DNA of 38,334 nt from the NCBI RefSeq assembly GCF_006539345.1, contig NZ_BJMV01000016.1:1-38334 (forward strand), in the 5' to 3' direction. Positions 1 to 7,477 of the stretch are shown one piece after another. The notes beneath the pieces were generated by a model, which was not told where the DNA came from, did no database searches, and was given only the letters and a program-made list of their open reading frames with translations. This stretch comes from Acetobacter peroxydans. Its GTDB lineage: Bacteria > Pseudomonadota > Alphaproteobacteria > Acetobacterales > Acetobacteraceae. How positions within the stretch are numbered: the first letter of the stretch is position 1; every line of letters begins with the position of its first letter. Position numbers and translations under genes: made by a program.

Positions 1-90
1 CCAGTGCCAGTGCCAGTGCCAGTGCCAGTGCCAGTGCCAGTGCCAGTGCCAGTGCCAGTGCCAGTGCCAGTGCCAGTGCCAGTGCCAGTG
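1..90. repeat. (CCAGTG)15 hexanucleotide tandem repeat
   Basis: Fifteen perfect copies of CCAGTG run from the first base of the window, so the true array may be longer. In the frame that continues into the endonuclease the repeat reads alternating Ser-Ala. A hexamer unit keeps the frame whatever the copy number, so slippage would change linker length, not switch the gene off. The other two plus-strand frames are also open (Pro-Val and Gln-Cys). Confidence 0.95.
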
Positions 91-800
91 TGGCCTGTAC
101 CTTCCTTGGGGCTGGAGGGAGCCTGCCTGTTACAACCCGGCCCTTTATGCAGCAGGGTACGCAGATTTTGTGTAACCATGGCTACGCGGTGCTGGTTTCA
201 GGCGTTACGCACACGCCCCTGTGGGCCGCCGAACATCTGTCGCGCGAGAGTGTACAGGAGGCGGGGCGGTTGCACCGCGCGGGATCGTTTTATGAAGATG
301 CCCGCTGGCCAGAGGGCAGTCATCTGAGTGATTTTGTTCATTCCGGCTATACGCGCGGGCATCTGGCGCCTAGCGCCGACCAGCCAGACCCGAAGGCGCA
401 GTTTGAGACCTTCGCACTTTCCAACATTGTGCCGCAGACAGCATCGCTCAATCAGGGCCAATGGGCGCGGATCGAGCGGACGGTGCGGAGGCTGGCGCGT
501 AAGGAGGGGGAGCTTTACGTGGTGACGGGGCCAGCCTTCCATGCCGCTCCCATTCCCACGATCGGGAAGAGTGGCGTTTTTGTGCCCAGCTCGACCTGGA
601 AGGCCGTGTATTCGCCCCGTCGAGGGCGGGCGGGCGTGTATGTGTGCAAGAATGTTAAGGGGCCGCCGCGCTGCAATGTGGTGACGGTCGCCACGTTGAT
701 CCGCAATACGGGCGTGAATCCGTTTCCTGCCCTGCCCGATACGGTTCAGCATACTTTCTGGCGTCTGCCTTCGCCCCGCCGTCTGGACGATGGGAACTGA
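3..800 (+). CDS. DNA/RNA non-specific endonuclease (NucA/EndoG type), 5' partial
   Basis: The reading frame is open from the window edge through the Ser-Ala repeat, so the start codon and any signal peptide lie upstream; the GTG at 90 is in frame but inside the open reading frame. The bba-Me nuclease core is clear. The motif Y-T-R-G-H-L-A-P lies about 90 residues after the repeat, and S-N-I-V-P-Q with L-N-Q-G-Q-W supplies the metal-binding asparagine region. Most family members read D-R-G-H where this one has T-R-G-H; the general-base histidine is kept. A later stretch, VVTGPAF, is also typical of the family. Members are usually exported and degrade DNA and RNA without sequence preference. 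The Ser-Ala tract probably links an upstream leader or anchor to the nuclease domain. The gene ends at TGA 798-800. Confidence 0.75.
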   Translation, partial: SASASASASASASASASASASASASASASVACTFLGAGGSLPVTTRPFMQQGTQILCNHGYAVLVSGVTHTPLWAAEHLSRESVQEAGRLHRAGSFYEDARWPEGSHLSDFVHSGYTRGHLAPSADQPDPKAQFETFALSNIVPQTASLNQGQWARIERTVRRLARKEGELYVVTGPAFHAAPIPTIGKSGVFVPSSTWKAVYSPRRGRAGVYVCKNVKGPPRCNVVTVATLIRNTGVNPFPALPDTVQHTFWRLPSPRRLDDGN

Positions 801-844
801 GATCATCTGACAGGCGCACCCGGAATTCACGTCGGATGTACCCG

Positions 845-891
845 TTATTCACAGACTTATTCGCCGGAGTATCCACGGAATCTGTGGACGA
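845..891. promoter_or_regulatory. Cluster of DnaA-box-like motifs
   Basis: TTATTCACA at 845-853 matches the DnaA consensus TTATNCACA exactly. Weaker relatives follow: TTATTCGCC at 858-866, GTATCCACG at 869-877, and TGTGGACGA at 883-891 (minus-strand TCGTCCACA). Only the first is a full match, so chance or another regulator is possible. Confidence 0.3.
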
Positions 892-967
892 ATCGCAAAA
901 GCGCATCAGGCAGGCTGTTAGAACGCGGTTCAATGCCTGCATTGCGCTGAGAGTATGCGGAAAATAA

Positions 968-982
968 AACTCAAATTGAGTT
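968..982. promoter_or_regulatory. Palindrome AACTCAA-A-TTGAGTT
   Basis: A perfect inverted repeat with 7-bp arms and a single central base lies in the AT-rich block about 150 bases before yfdX. It has the size of a dimeric repressor site. The binding protein is unknown. Confidence 0.4.
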
Positions 983-1129
983 ATAGGAATATTAAATAAT
1001 CGGTCTGTAATATTTTTTTTAGATTGCGTGCCAATTGAATGGCCGGAGTCAGGGGACTATGTTTCCAGAGGGTGTAGCGGGAAGTTTTGCTATCCGCTTC
1101 CGATTATATGCTGAGATGGAATCGATATC

Positions 1130-1876
1130 ATGCGTTTTAAGTTCTCCCTTGTGGCTGCGGCGGCTCTGATGATTGGTGTGGTTCCGGCTCATGCTGAAAC
1201 CCTTCATGCCCGGTGGGAGCAATATAAGGCTGGTCGGGCCATGCGGCATCTTTCCGTGGATGGGCAGAAAGCCATGACGGACGTGCTGCAGGCGCATGAT
1301 CTCCTGAGTCAGGGCAAGTCGGATGCGGCTATCCCGTTTCTGTACGATGCGCAGAAGCGCTTTGCAGCGGCGGCCTTGGATAACCGCCGTTTCATGGCGG
1401 CGGAAAGCCAGTTGCAGCCCGTGCCAGGCCATCCGGTCGGGGCAGACCACAAGCCTGTTGTCGGATCAGTGACATGGGTGCCAGTCGGTGGAGAACTGGT
1501 GGTGACAGATACTCTGGCGCCTGAGAAAAAAGCTGCTGCCCAGACAGCCAATCAGCAGTTGAAAGCTGGCAAGACCCAGCAGGCGCGGCAGACGCTGGCG
1601 ATTGTTGGCGAGGATGCGGATTTTATTATCGCACTGGCTCCGCTGGAACGCTCGCAGGGAGCCTTGAACCGCGCCAGGGTCTTTACCGAGGGACGGCTGA
1701 CCGCGCAGGCAGTTGAAGCCCTGAATGACCTGCTGGACGGGGTTGTGTTCGTGTCTGACGATTTTGTTGAAAAGCAGCCGCCCGCTCCGGCTCCGACCGC
1801 TCCCGCAGCGCCGACCCCGGCCCCTGCGGCACCCGCCGCGCCTGTTTCAGAGCCGCCTCCGGCTGCCACACATTAA
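1130..1876 (+). CDS. yfdX: YfdX family exported protein
   Basis: The 248-residue product starts with a signal peptide (positive MRFK, hydrophobic core, cleavage likely after A-H-A near residue 22). The YfdX domain follows: the S-V-D-G-Q-K-A-M stretch, helices with D-A-Q-K-R-F, and a C-terminal V-E-A-L-N-D-L-L-D segment. A low-complexity tail of about 35 residues rich in Pro and Ala ends the protein, which may contact the cell wall. E. coli YfdX is a periplasmic protein linked to the acid-induced yfd locus; its biochemical role is unsettled. Here it stands alone, without the oxalyl-CoA genes that accompany it in E. coli, which would suit a general acid-stress role in an acid-producing bacterium (inference). 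A strong hairpin terminator follows 55 bases after the stop. Confidence 0.85.
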   Translation: MRFKFSLVAAAALMIGVVPAHAETLHARWEQYKAGRAMRHLSVDGQKAMTDVLQAHDLLSQGKSDAAIPFLYDAQKRFAAAALDNRRFMAAESQLQPVPGHPVGADHKPVVGSVTWVPVGGELVVTDTLAPEKKAAAQTANQQLKAGKTQQARQTLAIVGEDADFIIALAPLERSQGALNRARVFTEGRLTAQAVEALNDLLDGVVFVSDDFVEKQPPAPAPTAPAAPTPAPAAPAAPVSEPPPAATH

Positions 1877-1930
1877 TCCGTCATTTCGCGTAAATCCTCC
1901 GCCGTTGCGCGCAGCGATGGCGGAGGGAGT

Positions 1931-1966
1931 AAAAAAATCAGACCAGTCACCCGGTCTGATTTTTTT
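1931..1966. terminator. Rho-independent terminator after yfdX
   Basis: A7-TCAGACC pairs with GGTCTGA-T7 around an eight-base loop. The A and T runs on both sides make it usable from either strand, which fits its place between convergent genes. Confidence 0.85.
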
Positions 1967-1997
1967 GTTGCATTAGATGCGAATGTTTCTTATTATC

Positions 1998-2053
1998 AAA
2001 AAGTCACGGCGATGATGGTATCAAGCTGGTGGGGCAAGGGGCATCGCCGTGAC
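1998..2053 (-). terminator. Rho-independent terminator of the scfR-like gene
   Basis: On the minus strand GTCACGGCGATG (2053-2042) pairs perfectly with CATCGCCGTGAC (2014-2003) and is followed by five T (2002-1998). The loop is 27 bases. It lies about 120 bases beyond the regulator's stop codon, leaving a long structured 3' untranslated region. Confidence 0.6.
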
Positions 2054-2161
2054 ACGCCTTTCCCCGGCGTTCTATCAAGCATCTCGTACCCCCGAACCCT
2101 GCGGTCAGGCTTGCATCCCCGTCAAAACCGCAGGGGTGTTGCACTCTCCTTGCCCCACCAG
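2026..2161. repeat. 14-bp inverted repeat in the scfR 3' region
   Basis: CTGGTGGGGCAAGG (2026-2039) pairs perfectly with CCTTGCCCCACCAG (2148-2161). A nested 9-bp pair, CCCTGCGGT (2097-2105) with ACCGCAGGG (2127-2135), sits inside. The left arm lies in the loop of the terminator at 1998-2053, so the two stems could form only as a pseudoknot or as alternatives. Confidence 0.7.
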
Positions 2162-2172
2162 ACTCCTTTTTT

Positions 2173-3594
2173 TCAGCGTTTGCCTTCGGGCAGGGCCCGG
2201 TAAGGCACAACCCCCCGGGCGTCGTTGCCGGTGTCCAGCACGCGGCCTGATACGGGCAGCGAGCGGTGGCTGCAGTTATCCCGCACACAGGCGCGGCAGC
2301 CGGGGCCGATTGGCACAACCAGGCTGTGGTCTTCCATGTTCAGGCCCGCCGCATAGACGGTCTCCCGACCGTTGGCGATGGTGCAGCCCAGCACGATGGC
2401 AATCTGGCGTGGCTTGTCGGCATAGGTCAGCCCTTCACGGCTGACGGTACGGGCGATGTTGAGGTAAATGGAATCGTCGGTCGTCTGCGAGAGCTGCACC
2501 TGAATCTGCCCCGGTGTGGCAAAGGCGCGGAAAACATTCCACAGCGGGCAGGGGCCCCCAAAACGCGCCAGGGCAAAACGGTTTCCTGAAAAACTTTTGA
2601 GAATGTTGCCAGCGATATCCAGCTTGAGAAAGTAGAACGGAATGCCTTCCTGACCGGGACGTTGCAGTGTGCTGAGCCTGTGGCTGACCTGTTCGAAACT
2701 CACGCCGAAATGGCGGCGGATGCAGTCTATGTCATGACGGGTCTGGCCTGCCACCTGCAGCAGCCGCGTGTAGGGCAGCAGCAGCGCCCCGGCGAAATAG
2801 TTTCCCAGATAGACGCGCGCCAGCGCAACGGCGTTTGTGTCTTTCGGCCCTTCGCGGCGCAGGATGCGCGTAATCAGAGTGCTGTGCTCCAGCTGGCCGA
2901 TAATCTGGGCCAGATAGAACAATGTGCTTTCTGGCGGCTGGTTGGGAGGGAGCAGAATGCGGCGTTTCTGTCTGTCTATGCGCCACACCAGCCCTCTGGC
3001 TTCCATATTCGCATCTGGCGCCAGTGTCAGGCCGTGCTGGCTGTGCAGATGGGCGGCAAGGGCCGTCCCCAGCGCGCCATCTTCTATCTTCAGGCTTTCG
3101 TAGAACAGCTCGGCGGCCCGGTCGAGTTCATGGAAGTAATTACGGTGTTCCTGCACCCAGTCCCCTACGGTTTCGTAGGGTTCCTGCGGCAGGGAGTAGG
3201 CGACTTCATGCTCCTGGCGTTCGCGTTCGGATGCGTAGGCCCGGTACAGGGACAGAAACGCATCGCACAGGTCCGGGCTCTGACGTACGGCTTCAGCCAT
3301 TTTGGTAATCGGCAGCGGGCTGTTCTTGAAAAGCGGGTCGGCCATGGTTTCCCGCAGGGCCTGCACCTTGTGCGCCTCGCGGGTGTCGCTGAACCACGCC
3401 GGGGTAATGGCGAAGTGTTCACATAATGCCTGAAGCAGATGGTCCGGCACGGGCCGGTGGTCTCGCTCCATCTGGTTAAGGTAGCTGAGCGAGATATCCA
3501 GAATTTCCGCCAAAGAGGCTTGCGTGAGGCCTTCACGCTGGCGGAGCTGGCGCAGGCGGGGGCCTGCAAAGAGTTTGGTCTTGTTCCTGGGCAT
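2173..3594 (-). CDS. XRE/ScfR-type short-chain fatty acyl transcriptional regulator
   Basis: The 473-residue product has an N-terminal XRE helix-turn-helix (about residues 14-55, with L-T-Q-A-S-L-A-E and S-L-S-Y-L-N-Q-M-E-R). A middle region resembles the ImmA/IrrE part of this family, and the C-terminal ScfR domain carries a cysteine cluster (C-R-A-C-V-R-D-N-C). The family includes RamB and PrpR of actinobacteria, which sense acyl-CoA and control acetate or propionate genes. The ATG at 3594 is chosen because family members begin close to F-A-G-P-R-L-R-Q-L-R. The frame stays open upstream to an ATG at 3702, but using it would bury the operator-like repeats. It is transcribed away from prpD across a 129-base gap, so it most likely controls the prp operon and itself. 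Confidence 0.85.
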   Translation of the reverse strand: MPRNKTKLFAGPRLRQLRQREGLTQASLAEILDISLSYLNQMERDHRPVPDHLLQALCEHFAITPAWFSDTREAHKVQALRETMADPLFKNSPLPITKMAEAVRQSPDLCDAFLSLYRAYASERERQEHEVAYSLPQEPYETVGDWVQEHRNYFHELDRAAELFYESLKIEDGALGTALAAHLHSQHGLTLAPDANMEARGLVWRIDRQKRRILLPPNQPPESTLFYLAQIIGQLEHSTLITRILRREGPKDTNAVALARVYLGNYFAGALLLPYTRLLQVAGQTRHDIDCIRRHFGVSFEQVSHRLSTLQRPGQEGIPFYFLKLDIAGNILKSFSGNRFALARFGGPCPLWNVFRAFATPGQIQVQLSQTTDDSIYLNIARTVSREGLTYADKPRQIAIVLGCTIANGRETVYAAGLNMEDHSLVVPIGPGCRACVRDNCSHRSLPVSGRVLDTGNDARGVVPYRALPEGKR

Positions 3595-3600
3595 CAGACG

Positions 3601-3620
3601 GACTTCGCAGACTTTGCAAA
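3601..3620. promoter_or_regulatory. RamB-like operator repeats between the regulator gene and prpD
   Basis: GACTTCGCA and GACTTTGCAAA lie head to tail (3601-3620). A third relative, AGTCTGCAAC, is at 3676-3685. ACTTTGCAAA closely resembles the RamB operator core of corynebacteria as I recall it, and the divergent gene encodes a RamB-family protein. The site lies 6 to 26 bases before the regulator's ATG and about 105 before prpD, which suits autoregulation. Confidence 0.5.
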
Positions 3621-3723
3621 CGGGAAAATTCCCTTCGCCTCTTTTTACTCTTATCCGCCTCCTGTTCCACACAACAGTCTGCAACATTAAGCTTATCGTC
3701 ATAAAAGACCAAAGGTTAGATCA

Positions 3724-5283
3724 ATGCAGTATCATGATGTTCGAGTGCATCCGGAAAGTGATCGTCTGCCGCGCGCGGATCAGCTTGCGTGGAAGATTGC
3801 CGAGGTTGCGGCGGACCCCGTGGCGGTTGAAGATGCCGTGACGGACATGATCATCAACCGCGTGATCGACAATGCTTCGGTGGCAGTGGCTTCGGTCAAC
3901 CGTCATCCGGTCATGAGCGCACGGGCTGAAGCGCTGGCGCACCGCCGGGCTGATGGCGCGACTCTGTTCGGCATGGGGCCTGACGTGCGCGTGCACGCCG
4001 AATGGGCTGCCTGGGCCAACGGCACCGCCGTGCGCGAACTGGATTATCACGATACCTTCCTGGCTGCCGAATACTCCCATCCGGGTGACAACATTCCGGG
4101 CATTCTGGCTGTGGCGCAGCAGTGCCGGCGCAGCGGTGCGGATCTGATTCGCGGTATCGCCACGGGTTATGAAATCCAGATCGATCTGGCACGGGCCATC
4201 TGCCTGCATAAGCACAAGATTGACCATGTGGCACACCTTGGCCCGTCTGTGGCGGCTGGCATTGGCACGCTGCTGCGTCTGCCGCCCGCCGTTGTCTATC
4301 AGGCCATTGGTCAGGCCCTGCACGTGACGACGGCCACGCGTCAGAGCCGCAAGGGCGAGATTTCTTCCTGGAAGGCGTATGCCCCGGCTCATGCCAGCAA
4401 GATGGCGGTGGAATCGGTGGATCGCGCCATGATGGGCGAAACCTCACCGACCCCCATCTATGAAGGGGAAGATGGCGTGATTGCCTGGATGCTGGACGGC
4501 AAGGATGCCCATTACAGCGTGCCCCTGCCGGTGGCGGGTGAGCCCAAGCGCGCCATCCTGTCCTCCTTCACGAAGGAACATTCCGCCGAATATCAGAGCC
4601 AGGCCCTGATCGACCTTGCCTTCCGCATGGGCAAGAAGGTCAAGAACTGGGATGATGTCGAGGATATCCTGATCGAGACCAGCCATCACACCCATTACGT
4701 GATCGGCACCGGCTCCAACGATCCGCAGAAGTTCGACCCCAATGCCTCTCGCGAGACGCTGGATCACTCGATCATGTATATCGTTGCGGTGGCGCTGCAG
4801 GATGGCGAATGGCATCAGGTGCGTTCCTACGCTCCCGAGCGCGCTCGTCGGCCCGACACGGTGCGGCTGTGGCAGAAAATCCGCACGGTGGAAACGCCTG
4901 AGTGGACGGCCCGCTACCATGAAACGGACCCGAACAAGAAAGCCTTCGGCGGCCGTATCATCATCCGCATGAAGGATGGCTCTGCTCTGGAAGACGAACT
5001 GGCCGTCGCCAATGCTCACACGCTGGGCGCCACGCCGTGGGTGCGCGCGGATTACATCCGCAAGTTCCGTATGCTGGCCGAAGGCGTCGTGCCGGAAGCG
5101 GAAGTGGCGCGGTTCCTCGAGGTTGTGCAGCGCCTGCCGACGCTTGAAGCGGGCGAACTGCACCTGCTCGAACTGCTGATCCCCGCACAGGATCTGCAGC
5201 AGAACACGGCGCAGGGCATTTTCAACTTCGGACAGGCGCAGGGGGCTGCGGCCACCCGCCAGCCTGCCGAGCTGACATCCTGA
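3724..5283 (+). CDS. prpD: 2-methylcitrate dehydratase PrpD
   Basis: The 519-residue MmgE/PrpD family protein dehydrates 2-methylcitrate to 2-methyl-cis-aconitate in the methylcitrate cycle, in the cytoplasm. Family hallmarks are the helical N-terminal domain with R-E-L-D-Y-H-D-T-F, the [10 protein letters not shown] segment, G-Y-E-I-Q-I-D-L-A and [10 protein letters not shown]. It is somewhat longer than the E. coli enzyme (483 residues, from memory), with extra residues at both ends. AAAGG at 3711-3715 is a good ribosome-binding site for the ATG. It leads the operon prpD-prpC-prpB-synthetase, with prpC 29 bases downstream. The operator-like repeats upstream suggest induction by propionyl-CoA or a related thioester through the divergent regulator. 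Confidence 0.95.
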   Translation: MQYHDVRVHPESDRLPRADQLAWKIAEVAADPVAVEDAVTDMIINRVIDNASVAVASVNRHPVMSARAEALAHRRADGATLFGMGPDVRVHAEWAAWANGTAVRELDYHDTFLAAEYSHPGDNIPGILAVAQQCRRSGADLIRGIATGYEIQIDLARAICLHKHKIDHVAHLGPSVAAGIGTLLRLPPAVVYQAIGQALHVTTATRQSRKGEISSWKAYAPAHASKMAVESVDRAMMGETSPTPIYEGEDGVIAWMLDGKDAHYSVPLPVAGEPKRAILSSFTKEHSAEYQSQALIDLAFRMGKKVKNWDDVEDILIETSHHTHYVIGTGSNDPQKFDPNASRETLDHSIMYIVAVALQDGEWHQVRSYAPERARRPDTVRLWQKIRTVETPEWTARYHETDPNKKAFGGRIIIRMKDGSALEDELAVANAHTLGATPWVRADYIRKFRMLAEGVVPEAEVARFLEVVQRLPTLEAGELHLLELLIPAQDLQQNTAQGIFNFGQAQGAAATRQPAELTS

Positions 5284-5312
5284 CACAGGGCAAAGAAGAG
5301 GGGAGCAGAACA

Positions 5313-6479
5313 GTGAACGCCGAACTGCATAAAAAACCCAAGAAGTCTGTGGCTCTGTCAGGAACGGCCGCAGGTAACACGGCGCTGAGCACGGTCGGCC
5401 ATAGCGGTAACGACCTGCACTATCGCGGATATGATATCCGCGATCTGGCCAGCACCTGCACGTTTGAGGAGGTTGCTTACCTCCTCATCCATGGCTACCT
5501 GCCCAACAGCGCCGAGCTGGCTGGCTACAAGCAGCGTCTGTCCAGTATGCGCGATATCCCTGATATCGTGCGTGCGGCTCTGGAACGCCTGCCTGCGGCT
5601 ACGCATCCCATGGATGTGCTGCGCACCGCCGTTTCCGTGCTGGGCTGTGCCCTGCCGGAACGCAGCGATTGCCCGGCAGCCGGCGCGCGTGAAATCGCGG
5701 ACAGGCTGGTGGCAAGCTCGGGTTCGATGCTGCTTTACTGGTACCATTATTCCAACCACGGCAAGCGTGTTGAAACCAGCACGGATGATGACAGCGTGGG
5801 CGGGCACTTCCTGCACCTTCTGCACGGCAAAAAGCCGCAGGAGGAGTGGGTGCAGGCCATGCATACCTCACTCATCCTGTATGCTGAGCACGAGTTCAAT
5901 GCCTCCACCTTCACGGCGCGTGTGGTGGCTGGCACCGGGTCGGACATGTATTCGGCTATCACGGGGGCTATCGGTGCCCTGCGTGGGCCGAAGCATGGTG
6001 GGGCGAACGAAGTGGCGCTGGATATCCAGCAGCGCTACCATACTGCGGATGAAGCCGAGGCCGATATCCGCCGTCGTCTGGCCGAAAAGGAAGTGATCAT
6101 CGGCTTCGGTCACCCAGTTTATACGATTGCCGACCCGCGCAGCGATATCATCAAGGATGTCGCCCGCGACCTGTCGCGTCGTAACGGCAGTATGCGCCTG
6201 TATAACGTGGCAGAGCGTATCGAGCGGATCATGGCTGAAGAGAAGAGGATGTTCCCCAACCTCGACTGGTTCAGCGCGGTTTCTTACAACGCCATGGGTA
6301 TTCCCACGGCCATGTTTACGCCTGTCTTCGTTATGGCGCGTGTCACGGGCTGGTGTGCCCATGTCATGGAACAGCGCGTTGACGGCAAGATCATCCGGCC
6401 TTCGGCCAATTATGTTGGCCCGGATGTGCGGCCTTTTGTTTCCCTGCGTGAACGTGATGGACTGGAGAATGCGGCATGA
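5313..6479 (+). CDS. prpC: 2-methylcitrate synthase PrpC
   Basis: This 388-residue citrate-synthase-fold enzyme condenses propionyl-CoA with oxaloacetate. The start is GTG 5313, supported by GGGAG at 5301-5305 with a seven-base spacer. Seen in the sequence: the N-terminal Y-R-G-Y-D-I-R-D-L stretch, the active-site region G-P-K-H-G-G-A-N-E, the motif G-F-G-H-P-V-Y with the second catalytic histidine, and a catalytic-aspartate region near N-L-D-W-F-S-A-V. The short form and its place between prpD and prpB favour 2-methylcitrate synthase over the main citrate synthase; some such enzymes also make citrate. Its stop overlaps the prpB start as ATGA, so the two are probably translationally coupled. 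Confidence 0.93.
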   Translation: MNAELHKKPKKSVALSGTAAGNTALSTVGHSGNDLHYRGYDIRDLASTCTFEEVAYLLIHGYLPNSAELAGYKQRLSSMRDIPDIVRAALERLPAATHPMDVLRTAVSVLGCALPERSDCPAAGAREIADRLVASSGSMLLYWYHYSNHGKRVETSTDDDSVGGHFLHLLHGKKPQEEWVQAMHTSLILYAEHEFNASTFTARVVAGTGSDMYSAITGAIGALRGPKHGGANEVALDIQQRYHTADEAEADIRRRLAEKEVIIGFGHPVYTIADPRSDIIKDVARDLSRRNGSMRLYNVAERIERIMAEEKRMFPNLDWFSAVSYNAMGIPTAMFTPVFVMARVTGWCAHVMEQRVDGKIIRPSANYVGPDVRPFVSLRERDGLENAA

Positions 6480-7408
6480 CCTACCTGAGCGGAGCCGATA
6501 TGAACGCCACCCCAGCGGGGCAGCGTTTCCGCGCTCTCATGAACCAGAAAGGCATCATGCAGCTTCCGGGTGCCCATAACGGGCAGGCGGCGTTGCAGGC
6601 GAAGGATAACGGGTTTACCTCCCTGTATCTGTCCGGTGCTGCCATGACGGCCAGCATGGGCCTGCCTGATCTGGGCATCATCACGGTGGATGAAGTGTGT
6701 TTCTTCATCCGCCAGATCGTGCGCTCCAGCGGCCTGCCGCTGCTGGTTGATGGCGATACCGGCTATGGCGAAACGCTGAATGTCATGCACATGGTGCGGG
6801 CTTTCGAGGATGCGGGCGCTGCTGCAGTTCATATCGAAGACCAGATTCTGCCCAAGAAGTGCGGCCATCTGAACGACAAGAAGCTCGTTTCTCCGCAGGA
6901 CATGGCGCAGAAGGTGGCGGCCGCGGCGAAAGCACGGCGTGATATGGTCATTATCGCCCGCACGGACGCTGCTGGTTCCGAAGGGATCGACGGTGCGGTG
7001 GCGAGAGCGCGCCTGTATTACGAAGCAGGGGCGGATGCGATCTTCCCTGAAGCCCTGACATCCGAAGAGATGTTCCGGGAGTTCGTACGGCGTCTGCCCG
7101 ACGTGCCGCTTCTGGCGAACATGACGGAGTTTGGTCGCACGCCTTACCTGACCGCCAGCCAGTTTGAGGAAATGGGTTACTCCATGATCATCTGGCCGGT
7201 CAGTTCCCTGCGTGCTGCCAACAAGGCACAGGATGATCTGTACAAGACCATCGCACGGACAGGCGGCACCCGCGACATGCTGGAACGGATGCAGACCCGC
7301 GAGGAACTTTACAAGACCATCCGTTATTATGACTATGAAGCGCTCGACGCAGGCATCGTTTCCACAGTGCTGCCGCATATTGGCCAGCCTGACAAAAGTG
7401 CCGCTTGA
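6476..7408 (+). CDS. prpB: Methylisocitrate lyase PrpB
   Basis: The 310-residue enzyme of the isocitrate lyase/PEP mutase fold cleaves 2-methylisocitrate to pyruvate and succinate, the last step of the cycle. Diagnostic motifs are D-G-D-T-G-Y-G (residues 92-98, metal site), H-I-E-D-Q (119-123) and K-K-C-G-H (127-131, catalytic cysteine). The length suits PrpB and is far shorter than isocitrate lyase (430 residues or more). The ATG at 6476 overlaps the prpC stop and has GGAG upstream; an internal ATG at 6500 also has GGAG close before it and could be used. The aconitase step between PrpD and PrpB is not encoded here and must come from elsewhere. Confidence 0.95.
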   Translation: MTYLSGADMNATPAGQRFRALMNQKGIMQLPGAHNGQAALQAKDNGFTSLYLSGAAMTASMGLPDLGIITVDEVCFFIRQIVRSSGLPLLVDGDTGYGETLNVMHMVRAFEDAGAAAVHIEDQILPKKCGHLNDKKLVSPQDMAQKVAAAAKARRDMVIIARTDAAGSEGIDGAVARARLYYEAGADAIFPEALTSEEMFREFVRRLPDVPLLANMTEFGRTPYLTASQFEEMGYSMIIWPVSSLRAANKAQDDLYKTIARTGGTRDMLERMQTREELYKTIRYYDYEALDAGIVSTVLPHIGQPDKSAA

Positions 7409-7477
7409 AGTCTGGTGCGTGTGTAACCATTTTTTCTGTCCCGAACAAAAACAATAAAAATATAGGGGAACGGAGTC

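Larger units (their letters stand above)
801..1129. other. Gene-free region with DnaA-box-like motifs and an AT-rich block
   Basis: No open frame with coding character is seen. The first half contains four DnaA-box-like 9-mers (845-891). The second half (959-1022) is strongly AT-rich with a 15-bp palindrome and a run of eight T. The last 100 bases presumably carry the yfdX promoter, but no pair of hexamers stands out. The base content fits an unwinding element or simply a strong promoter region. Confidence 0.5.

Noticed and set aside
1..90. CRISPR array
   Set aside because: The units are 6 bases with no spacers; this is a simple tandem repeat.
2662..3426. 254-residue plus-strand frame opposite the ScfR-type gene
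   Set aside because: The opposite strand encodes a clear regulator; this frame shows no domain.
3595..3702. Longer start of the ScfR-type regulator at 3702
   Set aside because: The extra 36 residues do not resemble the family and would include the operator-like repeats.
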